A stretch of 64,000 bases of DNA, taken from Micromonospora sp. R77 (GTDB taxonomy: Bacteria > Actinomycetota > Actinomycetes > Mycobacteriales > Micromonosporaceae). Each line of letters begins with the position of its first letter. Position 1 is the stretch's first letter. Below the pieces are notes generated by a model, which was not told the origin of the DNA, searched no databases, and saw nothing but the letters and a program-made list of their open reading frames with translations. The DNA lies in contig NZ_JALDST010000001.1 of the NCBI RefSeq assembly GCF_022747945.1, positions 62,001 to 126,000 on the forward strand, given 5' to 3'. A program made the translations under genes and the position numbers. Positions 25,239 to 34,784 of the stretch are shown piece by piece.

Positions 25239-25838
25239 TCAGTCGCCCTGGTAGCGCTGCTCACGCCACGGGTCGCCGTAGTCGTGGTAGCCGGCGGTCT
25301 CCCAGAAGCCCGGCTCGTCGTCGACCAGCAGCCGGATCCCGCGCACCCACTTCGCCGACTTCCAGAAGTAGAGGTGCGGCACCAGCAGCCGGGCCGGTCC
25401 GCCGTGCTCGCGGTCCAGCGGCGCACCGTCGAACGTGTGCGCCACCCACGCCCGCCCGTCCCGCAGGTCCTCCAGCGGCAGGTTGGTGGTGTACCCGCCG
25501 TACGAGTGGACCAGCGCGTAGTCGGCGGCGGTGTCGATGCCGTCGAGCAGGGTGTCCAGCGAGACGCCCTGCCAGCTGGTGCCGAGCTTGGACCAGCGGG
25601 TGACGCAGTGGATGTCCACCGTCGGCGTCTCCTGGGGCAGCGCCATCAGCTCGGCCCAGGACCAGCGGTGGTCCGTGCCGGTCTCGTCGGTGATGACGAA
25701 CTCCCAGGTCTCCTGCGACACCCTGGGGGTGGGGCCGGCGGAGAGCACGGGGAAGTCCTCGGTCAGGTACTGCCCCGGTGGCAGGGCCGGCTCCGCCGAG
25801 CGGGGCCGGCCCTGGAACCCTGGCGACACGATTCCCAC
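25239..25838 (-). CDS. Sulfite oxidase-like molybdopterin-dependent oxidoreductase
   Basis: 199 residues from a GTG. It is a single molybdopterin-binding domain of the SuoX/MsrP superfamily: PTVDIHCVTRWSKLGTSWQG carries the Cys that ligates molybdenum, followed by VHSYGGYTTNLPLEDL and PHLYFWKSAKWVRGI. No signal peptide and no dimerisation domain, so it is a short cytoplasmic form. It may reduce or oxidise an S- or N-oxide using electrons from the downstream reductase; the true substrate is unknown. Confidence 0.85.
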   Translation of the reverse strand: MGIVSPGFQGRPRSAEPALPPGQYLTEDFPVLSAGPTPRVSQETWEFVITDETGTDHRWSWAELMALPQETPTVDIHCVTRWSKLGTSWQGVSLDTLLDGIDTAADYALVHSYGGYTTNLPLEDLRDGRAWVAHTFDGAPLDREHGGPARLLVPHLYFWKSAKWVRGIRLLVDDEPGFWETAGYHDYGDPWREQRYQGD

Positions 25839-25904
25839 TCGCCTTTCCTACCACCCGGGGGGCGGCAGGGGCATCGGGTCGCCGTATCCGGTGGCGCGGG
25901 CAGC

Positions 25905-26924
25905 TCAGTGCCGCTCGGCGACGACCTCCTTGTCGCCGGGCGGGGCGTCGCGGGTGGCGCGGAGGCTGGTCAGCGTCACCACCACCAACACGCCGATGAT
26001 CACGCCGAGGGAGGCCAGCGTCGGGATCTCCGGCACGCCGGCCCAGATGCCGTGCGCCCAGTGCAGGCCGAGCTTGACGCCGATGAAGGCGAGGATGATG
26101 GCCAGGCCGTAGCTGAGGTGCACCAGCCGGCTCAGCGCGGCGTGCAGCACGAAGTAGAGCGCCCGCAGTCCGAGCAGCGCGAAGGCGTTGGTGGCGAAGA
26201 CCAGGTACGGGTCCTCGGTGATGCCGTAGACGGCGGGCACCGAGTCGACGGCGAAGACGATGTCGGTGGCGAGCACCGCGACGACGACCAGCGCGAACGG
26301 GGTGAGCGCGCGGCGGCCCGCCTGGCGGATGGTCAACTTCGTGCCGTGGTACTCGTCGACCACCGGCATCACCTTGCGCAGCAGCTTGACCGACCGCATC
26401 TTGTTGATGTCGACCTCCTGCTCGTGCCCGGAGACGGCGTCGCGCAGCAGCTTGACCGCGGTGGCGATCAGGATCAGGCCGAACAGCAGGAAGGCGAAGT
26501 CGAGGGTCTGCAGGGCGGCGGCGCCGAGGGCGATGAAGACCGCGCGCAGCACCAGCGCGCCGGCGATGCCGTAGAGCAGCACCCGCTGGGCTAGCACGGC
26601 GGGCACCGCGAACGCGGCGAGCAGCAGCATGAAGACGAACAGGTTGTCGACCGACAGGGACTTCTCGACCAGGTAACCGGTGAGGTATTCCACGCCCTGC
26701 TGGGAGCCGAAGCGGGACCAGATCCACGCGCCGAACGCCAGCGGCAGGGCGATGTAGAACGCCGACCAGCCGAGCGCCTCGCGCATCGACACCTCGTGCG
26801 GGCGGCGGGTGACCAGGAAGTCCAGCACCAGCAGCACGAGTACGCCGACGATGGTGACCGCCCAGAGCGTGGGCGTACCGACCGACGACAACTCGGCGGC
26901 GGACAGATAGGTCAGATCGCGCAT
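25905..26924 (-). CDS. TerC-family membrane protein (Alx/TerC, probable manganese exporter)
   Basis: 339 residues with about nine membrane helices. The family signatures are EKSLSVDNLFVFMLLL and the later FAVDSVPAVYGITEDPYLVFATNAFALLGLRALYF, whose acidic residues lie within the membrane. TerC/Alx proteins are linked to tellurite resistance and Mn(II) efflux. AGGAGG at 26934-26929 is the ribosome site. The leader carries a probable yybP-ykoY aptamer, which supports manganese control and so a manganese role. Confidence 0.9.
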   Translation of the reverse strand: MRDLTYLSAAELSSVGTPTLWAVTIVGVLVLLVLDFLVTRRPHEVSMREALGWSAFYIALPLAFGAWIWSRFGSQQGVEYLTGYLVEKSLSVDNLFVFMLLLAAFAVPAVLAQRVLLYGIAGALVLRAVFIALGAAALQTLDFAFLLFGLILIATAVKLLRDAVSGHEQEVDINKMRSVKLLRKVMPVVDEYHGTKLTIRQAGRRALTPFALVVVAVLATDIVFAVDSVPAVYGITEDPYLVFATNAFALLGLRALYFVLHAALSRLVHLSYGLAIILAFIGVKLGLHWAHGIWAGVPEIPTLASLGVIIGVLVVVTLTSLRATRDAPPGDKEVVAERH

Positions 26925-26928
26925 GGAG

Positions 26929-27049
26929 CCTCCTCGAACACCGTGTCATGTTCGAGGTCTCCTTCACCCACGGATCGTGGGCAACCACCCGAGGCACGCC
27001 CGGGGCGCGCCGTACTGACCGGAATGGTTCGTGGGAAGTACTCCCCTCG
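26929..27049 (-). promoter_or_regulatory. Probable yybP-ykoY (Mn2+) riboswitch controlling terC translation
   Basis: Read on the minus strand. The aptamer (27049-26953) opens with CGAGGGGAGTA and closes with GGAGACCTCG, the P1 stem being CGAGG/CCTCG next to the GGGGAGTA and GAGACC consensus I recall for this class. The closing strand CCTCGAACA (26957-26949) is also perfectly complementary over 9 bases to TGTTCGAGG (26940-26932), which contains part of the AGGAGG ribosome site. So P1 formation and ribosome-site masking are mutually exclusive: Mn binding should free the site and turn translation on. Confidence 0.75.
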
Positions 27050-27183
27050 TGGCTCCCAGGTTAGGGCATCCTCACCGTGCTGCCAAACTTCGACGCAGCA
27101 CGGTTGCCCTGGTCAACGGCTGTGTGGGAGCGCGGCGCCGGTCCCGGGCGCCGGGCGGCGACGCCTGCGCCTATCGTGGCCCG

Positions 27184-28346
27184 ATGACCGATGACGCCCC
27201 GGCCCCGAGCGGCCCGCTGACCGGCGTACGGGTGGTGGAGCTGGCCGGGATCGGTCCCGGCCCGTTCGCCGCGATGATGCTGGCCGACCTCGGCGCGGAC
27301 GTGGTCCGGGTGGACCGCACCAGCCCGGCCGGCTTCGGCAGTCCGCCCGGTGACCTGCTCAACCGGGGCCGCCGGTCCGTCGCCGTGGACCTCAAGTCGC
27401 CCGGGGGCCGGGAGGTCGTGCTGGCCCTGGTCGCGGGTGCCGACGCGCTGGTCGAGGGGTTCCGCCCCGGGGTCACCGAACGGCTCGGCCTCGGCCCGCA
27501 GGACTGCCACCGGGTCAACCCCCGCCTGGTGTACGGCCGGATGACCGGCTGGGGTCAGGACGGCCCGCTCGCCCCGTCGGCCGGGCACGACATCGACTAC
27601 CTGGCGTTGACCGGGGCGCTGCACGGCATCGGCCGGGCCGGCGAGCGCCCGGTGCCGCCGATGAACCTGCTCGGCGACTTCGGTGGCGGCGGCATGATGC
27701 TGGCCCTGGGCGTGGTCGCCGCCCTGTACGCGGTCCGCGCCGGCGCGCCCGGCCAGGTGGTGGACGCGGCGATCGTGGACGGCGTGTCGGTGCTGTCCAC
27801 CCAGATCCACGCGCTGCGTCGGTTCGGCATGTGGCGGGACCCGCGCGGGGTGAACCTGCTCGACGGCGGCGCCCCGTTCTACGACACGTACGAGTGCGCC
27901 GACGGCCGGCACGTCGCCGTCGGCGCGCTGGAGCCGCAGTTCTATGCCGAACTGGTCCGGCTGACCGGCTTCCCGCTCCCCGGCGACGAGGCGCCCGACC
28001 GGAACGACCCGGCGAACTGGCCGGCGCTGCGCGCGGCGTGGGCACGGTTGTTCCGGACCCGCACCCGCGACGAGTGGACCGCCCTGCTGGCCGGTACGGA
28101 CGCCTGCGTCGCGCCGGTGCTGGACTGGCGGGAGGCGCCGGAGCACCCGCACCTGGCCGCCCGGGGGGTCTTCGTCGACCACGACGGGGTGACCCAGCCC
28201 GCGCCCGCCCCGCGCTTCTCCGGCACCCGACCGCGCTGCGCCGGCCGCCGCCGACGCCCGGCGAGCACACCGACGAACTCCTCGCCGAGGCGGGCTTCGA
28301 CGCGGAGCGCATCGCCGCCCTGAGGAACAGCGGCGCGATCGGCTGA
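27184..28346 (+). CDS. CaiB/BaiF CoA-transferase family protein (AMACR-like), frameshift near 28231
   Basis: About 387 residues after repair. Near the N-terminus are LTGVRVVELAGIGPGPFAAMMLADLGADVV, LNRGRRSVAVDLK and YGRMTGWGQDGP; then GHDIDYLALTGALHGIGR and NLLGDFGGGGMMLALGV, the alpha-methylacyl-CoA racemase/CoA-transferase pattern with the catalytic Asp of GD. At about 28228-28232 the frame slips: as written it would run to 28323 with a nonsense tail, but one added C in ACCCG restores TPGEHTDELLAEAGFDAERIAALR, the normal family C-terminus, ending at 28346. Its acyl-CoA substrate is unknown. Confidence 0.85.
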
Positions 28347-28356
28347 CCCGGCGGCA

Positions 28357-28378
28357 CCGCGGCCATCAGCGGCCGCGG
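28357..28378. terminator. Hairpin between convergent CaiB and DUF2267 genes
   Basis: CCGCGGCC (28357-28364) pairs perfectly with GGCCGCGG (28371-28378) around a six-base loop. It sits between two converging genes and may stop transcription from both sides. Confidence 0.5.
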
Positions 28379-28446
28379 ACGCCGGCAGGCGGGCGCGCGA
28401 CCGGTCGGCGGCGTTCCCGCCGGCCGGGCGAACGACGGGCGGTGCG

Positions 28447-28857
28447 TCAGGGGCGGCGGAGGGTGGCGCCGGGGGCCAGGGCCGGCTCCACCATGTCCCG
28501 GTAGTCGCGTGGTAGCTGGGTGACCAGGTCGTCGAACTCGCCGCCGCTGATCGCCTCGCGCAGCGCGGTGAAGACCGCCCGGATCGCGTCCCGGGCGACG
28601 TTGCCGTCCACCCCGGCCCGCCGGCCGACCCGGGCGACGAACTCGGCCGCACCGAACCGGTCGGCGGCCTCCGTGTCGGGGCCCGGCTTCAGCACCACCT
28701 GCAGCGGCCGGGGCAGCTGGCCGGCGAGGTCGAGGACCTCACCACCGGTGAGCCGCTCGGCCAGCGTCTCCAGGGTGGCGTGGGTCAACTCGACCGCCCG
28801 TTCGGACGAGGTCCGGGTGCGCTGGGCGACCTGGTCGACGAAGGTGTCGTAGTTCAT
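28447..28857 (-). CDS. DUF2267-domain protein
   Basis: 136 residues. The pattern MNYDTFVDQVAQRTRTSSERAVE...TLETLAERLTGGEVLDLAGQLP followed by a second ALREAISGGEFDDLVTQLPRDYRDMV is the two-half DUF2267 fold. Start ATG 28857 is preceded by AAGGGGG. A paralogue lies at 46287. Function unknown; family members are often encoded near stress genes. Confidence 0.85.
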   Translation of the reverse strand: MNYDTFVDQVAQRTRTSSERAVELTHATLETLAERLTGGEVLDLAGQLPRPLQVVLKPGPDTEAADRFGAAEFVARVGRRAGVDGNVARDAIRAVFTALREAISGGEFDDLVTQLPRDYRDMVEPALAPGATLRRP

Positions 28858-29011
28858 CGGTGGTACCCCCTTCGGGTGCTCGCCGCCGCGTACCCGGCGA
28901 TGCCGGCGGAAAACGGCGGTGAAATTCTCCGGCGGCCGGGCGTGACCGGCGGGCCGGTGGGTAACCGCGGCCGGTCGTGACCGCAACCCCAGGCGCGAGG
29001 GAGCCCGTTCC

Positions 29012-29281
29012 ATGGCGAGTTACACGGACGTCCTTGAGTACCTGTCGGCGTTGGACTACCCGGCCGGGAAGGACGACGTCGTCCGCGAGGCCGAACGGGA
29101 GGGCGCGCCGCCGGAGGTGCTGAAGGCGCTGCGGGCGTTGCCCCCGGTGGACTACGCCAACGGCACCGAGGTGGCCCGGTCGGCCGGCATCGACGCCGCA
29201 CCGGAGGTGGACGCGTCGCAGCGGGCGGCGCAGGCCCGCGAGCCGCACACCCGGGTGTCGCAGCACCTGCGCGGCATCTGA
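29012..29281 (+). CDS. DUF2795-domain protein
   Basis: 89 residues; ATG after GCGAGGGAG. YTDVLEYLSALDYPAGKDDVVREAEREGAPPEVLKALRALPPVDYANGTEVARS is a typical DUF2795 helical domain, small and acidic, of unknown function. It is divergent from the DUF2267 gene and nine bases before the DUF1345 gene, with which it probably forms an operon. Confidence 0.82.
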   Translation: MASYTDVLEYLSALDYPAGKDDVVREAEREGAPPEVLKALRALPPVDYANGTEVARSAGIDAAPEVDASQRAAQAREPHTRVSQHLRGI

Positions 29282-29290
29282 CCGACCCCG

Positions 29291-29953
29291 GTGCGGCGTC
29301 CGAGCGGCCACCCCGACGGGCACACCCCGGCGGCGGTCCAGCTCACCGTGATGGGGCTGGTCGGGGTGGCCTGCGGGGGACTCTTCGGGATCCTGCTCTC
29401 CGCCCGGCTCGCCCCGCTGGTGGGCTGGGACGCCGCGGCGCTGGCGTGGCTGGTCCTGCTCTGGTGGCGACTGTGGCGGGTGGACGCCGACGGCACCGCC
29501 CGGCTGGCCGTACGGGAGGACCCGAACCGGGCCGTCCGGGACGTGCTGCTGCTGGTGGCGTGCCTGGCCAGCCTGGTGGCGGTGGGCGTGCTGCTGACCA
29601 CCGCACACCCGATCGCGCCGGGCCTGCCGCTGGACGCCTACGGCGGGCTGGGCGTGCTCAGTGTGGTGCTGTCCTGGTTCGTCGTGCACACCGTCTTCAC
29701 CACCCGGTACGCCCGCCTCTACTACGCCCGTACGCCACCGGGCGGGGTGGACTTCCACCAGGCCGAGGCGCCCTGCTTCGCGGACTTCGCCTATCTGGCG
29801 TTCACCGTCGGGGCGACGTTCCAGGTCTCCGACACCGACCTGTCCGGCGCGGAACTGCGGCGTACGGTGCTGCGGCACGCCCTGCTGTCGTACCTGTTCG
29901 GGGCGGTGATCATCGCCGCCACGGTGAACCTGCTGGCCGCGCTGGCGAAATAG
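29291..29953 (+). CDS. DUF1345-family membrane protein
   Basis: 220 residues from a GTG. Five or six membrane helices and the family block YYARTPPGGVDFHQAEAPCFADFAYLAFTVGATFQVSDTDL, then a final helix with LLSYLFGAVIIAATVNLLAAL. Function unknown. A long hairpin follows at 29969-30003. Confidence 0.82.
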   Translation: MRRPSGHPDGHTPAAVQLTVMGLVGVACGGLFGILLSARLAPLVGWDAAALAWLVLLWWRLWRVDADGTARLAVREDPNRAVRDVLLLVACLASLVAVGVLLTTAHPIAPGLPLDAYGGLGVLSVVLSWFVVHTVFTTRYARLYYARTPPGGVDFHQAEAPCFADFAYLAFTVGATFQVSDTDLSGAELRRTVLRHALLSYLFGAVIIAATVNLLAALAK

Positions 29954-29968
29954 CCCCGCAGACAGGCG

Positions 29969-30003
29969 GGCGCCCCGGGTCACGAACCGCGACCTGGGGC
30001 GCC
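29969..30003 (+). terminator. Hairpin after the DUF1345 gene
   Basis: GGCGCCCCGGGTC (29969-29981) pairs with GACCTGGGGCGCC (29991-30003) over 13 bases including one G-U, loop nine bases, without a U-tract. Confidence 0.6.
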
Positions 30004-30029
30004 ACGCAGTACCTGTCCCAGCGGGTCCG

Positions 30030-30133
30030 CGCCCGAACCGGGTCGCGGCCGCCAGGGTGGTGGATGGTCGCCCGAACCGGGCGGGCATCCCTGCCACGAT
30101 CATCGTACCGGACGCCATCATCCGAACGGATGA
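30030..30133. repeat. Cluster of CCGAACCGG-type repeats in an intergenic region
   Basis: CGCCCGAACCGGG occurs twice in direct orientation (30030-30042 and 30069-30081), and TCATCCGAACGGATGA (30118-30133) is a perfect 7+7 dyad around AA. All share a CCGAACnG core. They lie between convergent genes, so they need not be promoter elements; protein-binding sites or a small repeat family are possible. Confidence 0.4.
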
Positions 30134-30167
30134 CTTTCGGGGAAGTGTGTCCGGGGGCACGTCCTGA

Positions 30168-30833
30168 TCAGCGGGTCAGCTCGGCGTACCGCTTCTCCAG
30201 GTCGACTCGGGCGAGGGCCCCCACCAGCCAGGACAGCCGCTCCGACTCACCGCTGCCGGCCAGGCCGGCCAGGTCGGCGGCCGACCGCCCCAGCCCGAGC
30301 CGACGGGCGGCGACCAGGGCCCGCCGGTCGGCCACCGGCGCCACCTCCCGCCACACCGCCTGCACCTCGCGGAGGAACAGCTCGACCACCTGGTCGTCCA
30401 CGCCGGGCAGGTCGGTGAGCAGCCGCCGCTCCCGGGCGGCGTCCTGGTGCGCCTCGGTCCGCAGCCGGCGCAGGTCGCCCCGGTACCGCTCCACCACCGT
30501 ACGGGCCAGGTCGCCGAGGACGTCGGCGAGCCCGTCGACGTCACCGCGCCGGCCCGCCTCGCGCAGCACCCGGACCCGGTCGGCGTGCAGCGACCCGGCC
30601 AGCCGGGCCGCGCTGTCCCAGCCGTTGGCGCGCAGCGCGTCGGCGGCGGCCACGGCGCGCCGGAAGTCCCCGCGCCGGCCGAGCAGAACGGACAGGTAGA
30701 GCACCTGGAACAGGTGGGACGGGTTGTTGACGACACGGAAGCCGTACTGCTCCGCGAAGCCCCGGCCGTCGCCGGCGAGCCGGCGGACCAGCCGCTTCTT
30801 CTCCTCGATGCTGGACATCGCACTGGTCGACAT
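30168..30833 (-). CDS. HhH-GPD-like (endonuclease III superfamily) protein
   Basis: About 221 residues, all helical. NNPSHLFQVLYLSVLLGRRG resembles the opening helices of endonuclease III-like glycosylases, LTDLPGVDDQVVELFLREV occupies the helix-hairpin-helix position, and VADRRALVAARRLGL aligns with the VDTHVxRVxxRLGL segment bearing the catalytic Asp. The Lys that follows the hairpin in bifunctional enzymes is absent, and no iron-sulfur Cys cluster is seen. It may be a monofunctional glycosylase or a non-catalytic relative. Start uncertain: ATG 30833, 30818 or 30851. Confidence 0.55.
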   Translation of the reverse strand: MSTSAMSSIEEKKRLVRRLAGDGRGFAEQYGFRVVNNPSHLFQVLYLSVLLGRRGDFRRAVAAADALRANGWDSAARLAGSLHADRVRVLREAGRRGDVDGLADVLGDLARTVVERYRGDLRRLRTEAHQDAARERRLLTDLPGVDDQVVELFLREVQAVWREVAPVADRRALVAARRLGLGRSAADLAGLAGSGESERLSWLVGALARVDLEKRYAELTR

Positions 30834-30864
30834 ACCGGCGACTACCCGCACCGGGGACGGGCAA

Positions 30865-31836
30865 TCAGCCGAACAGGGTGCCGCGCCGGTCGCGGGCCTT
30901 CAACCGGGTGGTGGGCAGTGCCGGGGCCGGCAGCGGCGGCGCCGCGTCGTCGGCCACCGTGCCGAACCGGCGACCGGCCATCCAGTCCTCGCGGGCGGCG
31001 GCGACCTCCTCGTGCGACCGACCCACGAAGTTCCACCACATCACCAGGGGCTCCTCGAACGGCGTGCCACCGAGCAGCAGCAGCCGGCTGCCCGGCTCGG
31101 CGCGCAGGGTCAGCGCGTCCCGACCGACACCGAGATAGAGCAGCGCGCCCGGCGCGAGGGCCACCTCGTCCACCCGGGCCGAACCGGACATCGCCAGCAG
31201 CCCGTACTCGAAGTCGCGGCGCAGCGGCAGCGTGGCCGGCGCCGGGCCGCGGACCTCCAGCTGCGCGCCCAGCAGCGGGGTGTGCACCACGGCCGGGGAG
31301 CGCGCACCGCCGAGTTCGCCGACCAGCAGGGTGACGTCCAGGTCGCCGTCGCGCCAGGCGGGCAGGTCGGCGTGGTGCGCGAAGTCGGCCGCGCCAGCCC
31401 GCGCCGGGTCCGGCAGCGCCACCCACAGCTGTACGCCGTGCATCAGCGGCGGATGCGCGGCCGGCGACCGTTCGGAGTGGGCGATGCCGTGGCCGGAGGT
31501 CATCACGTTGAGCTCACCGGGCCGGATCGGCTGCACGTTGCCGAGGCTGTCCCGGTGCACGATCTCGCCGTCCAGCAGCCAGGTCACCGTCTGCAGCCCG
31601 GTGTGCGGGTGCGGCGGCACCTCCATGCCGGGGCGTTCCGCCACGTCGTCCGGCCCGAAGTGGTCCACGAAGCACCAGGCGCCGACCATCCGGCGCTGTC
31701 GTTGCGGCAGCAGCCGCCGCACGGTCGTGTAACGGCCCAGCGGCACGTCGTGGCCGGGCAGCAGCACACTGCCCGGGTCGGCGCCGGCCACGCCGGCCGG
31801 CACGGTCTGCGCCGGCATCGATTCGGTACGGTCCAC
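30865..31836 (-). CDS. Pirin-family protein
   Basis: 323 residues with a bicupin fold. RRLLPQRQRRMVGAWCFVDHFGPD and PHPHTGLQTVTWLLDGEIVHRDSLGNVQPIRPGELNVMTSGHGIAHSE carry the two His and Glu that bind the metal in pirins; the second cupin has GTPFEEPLVMWWNFVGRSHEEV. Pirins have varied roles, including quercetinase activity and transcription cofactor functions, so no reaction can be assigned. Confidence 0.9.
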   Translation of the reverse strand: MDRTESMPAQTVPAGVAGADPGSVLLPGHDVPLGRYTTVRRLLPQRQRRMVGAWCFVDHFGPDDVAERPGMEVPPHPHTGLQTVTWLLDGEIVHRDSLGNVQPIRPGELNVMTSGHGIAHSERSPAAHPPLMHGVQLWVALPDPARAGAADFAHHADLPAWRDGDLDVTLLVGELGGARSPAVVHTPLLGAQLEVRGPAPATLPLRRDFEYGLLAMSGSARVDEVALAPGALLYLGVGRDALTLRAEPGSRLLLLGGTPFEEPLVMWWNFVGRSHEEVAAAREDWMAGRRFGTVADDAAPPLPAPALPTTRLKARDRRGTLFG

Positions 31837-31849
31837 CGCCCGACTCTAC

Positions 31850-32782
31850 TCAGTCACCGCCGACGGTCACCGTGTTGGCACCCGCCACCAGGTCGACGTA
31901 GAGCCGCCGGACCGCACGGTCCCAGCCCGGCGAGCCGAGCAGCTCACCGGCCGCCACACCGTCCCGGCGGTCCGCGCCGACGGCGACCGACCCGGCACCC
32001 GACGCGACCCGCACCCGGACCGGCACCTCGTCGGGGACGCGGATCACGAACTGGTTGACGCCCCCGGTCATCCGCACCGTCAGCGTCCCGGCCGGGCGCG
32101 GCAGGCGCAGCTCCGTCCGGGTGGCGCCACCCACCAGTTCCACCCCGGCGACCCGCGCCGAGGTGAGATCCAGCAGCTGGACGTCGACGCCGCCGACGAT
32201 CCGCAGCCGCCAGGTCACCCGCGAGTTGAGCAGCACCTCCACGGCGGCCGTACCCCGGCGGCCCCGCTCCTGGACGCGCAGCCGCACCCGGTCACCGGAG
32301 AGTTCCGCCCGGGGGCTGACACTCCCGTCCGGCGGGGTGCTGATCCGGTAGAGGTCCTCCCCCAGGTCGGCCGTCCGCAGGCCGAACGTGGTCAGCCCGT
32401 CCACCAGTTCGAAGGTGGCCCGGCGACGCCCGGCCAACGGCGCGGCGAGCACCTGGTCGGCGGCGGCCTCCGCCGCGCCCACCCCGCCGGACTCCGCCCC
32501 GGTGGCCGGTGCCGGCGGTCGACCGCCCCCGGAGAAGGCGAAACCGAGCCGCTCGGGATGCGACATCGTCACCACCACCGCCACCACACCGAGGACCACC
32601 ACGAGCACGGCGGCGGCGGCGAGCACCGGGCCGGCCCCGGCCACGCCCGTCCCGCCCGGCGCGCCCGCCCGGCCTGCGGCGGCGTCGGGGTCGCCCGACA
32701 CCTCGACCACCGGCGCCGGTGCCGCCGTCGTCGGCTCCGGTCCTGCCGGACGGCGACCCGCGTCGTCCCCCGATACCGCCAT
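31850..32782 (-). CDS. Single-pass membrane protein with beta-rich extracytoplasmic domain
   Basis: 310 residues from ATG 32782. About 50 residues of Pro/Ala-rich cytoplasmic tail, one membrane helix (VLAAAAVLVVVLGVVAVVVTM), then about 230 residues of alternating polar and hydrophobic strands (VRLRVQERGRRGTAAVEVLLN, VDVQLLDLTSARVAGVELVGGATRTELRLP) ending in NTVTVGG. The repeating strand pattern suggests a beta-solenoid like DUF4097 adhesin-type domains. No family recognised with certainty. Long open frame upstream of 32782 is a shadow. Confidence 0.6.
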   Translation of the reverse strand: MAVSGDDAGRRPAGPEPTTAAPAPVVEVSGDPDAAAGRAGAPGGTGVAGAGPVLAAAAVLVVVLGVVAVVVTMSHPERLGFAFSGGGRPPAPATGAESGGVGAAEAAADQVLAAPLAGRRRATFELVDGLTTFGLRTADLGEDLYRISTPPDGSVSPRAELSGDRVRLRVQERGRRGTAAVEVLLNSRVTWRLRIVGGVDVQLLDLTSARVAGVELVGGATRTELRLPRPAGTLTVRMTGGVNQFVIRVPDEVPVRVRVASGAGSVAVGADRRDGVAAGELLGSPGWDRAVRRLYVDLVAGANTVTVGGD

Positions 32783-32886
32783 GCTGGTCCCCTTCCGCGG
32801 TCCCCCGCGTGGCAGTACGTACCCGGCGCCCGGTCGGATCACTTCGTCGGGCAACCCCCGGCTCCGGCACGGGCGGGCGAACGGCG

Positions 32887-34622
<1,736 letters not shown>

Positions 34623-34654
34623 CCGGACACTGTGGGTGGACCGGGCGGGCTTGA

Positions 34655-34706
34655 CTGACCGAACGGTCAGCAGGTCATTGACAGCGGTCCACGGCGGGCC
34701 TAGTTT
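34655..34706 (+). promoter_or_regulatory. Promoter with a TetR-type operator
   Basis: -35 TTGACA (34678-34683), 17 bases, -10 TAGTTT (34701-34706): the closest match to consensus in the window. Just upstream is the perfect dyad CTGACCG-AA-CGGTCAG (34655-34670), a shape common among TetR-family operators. No TetR gene lies nearby. Confidence 0.65.
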
Positions 34707-34784
34707 CAGGGCGCTACCGGCCGGTAGGCATCCGTCCCGCCTGGTCGCCCCCGGTGGGCGGCACCCGTTCCCGGGGGAGCAACG

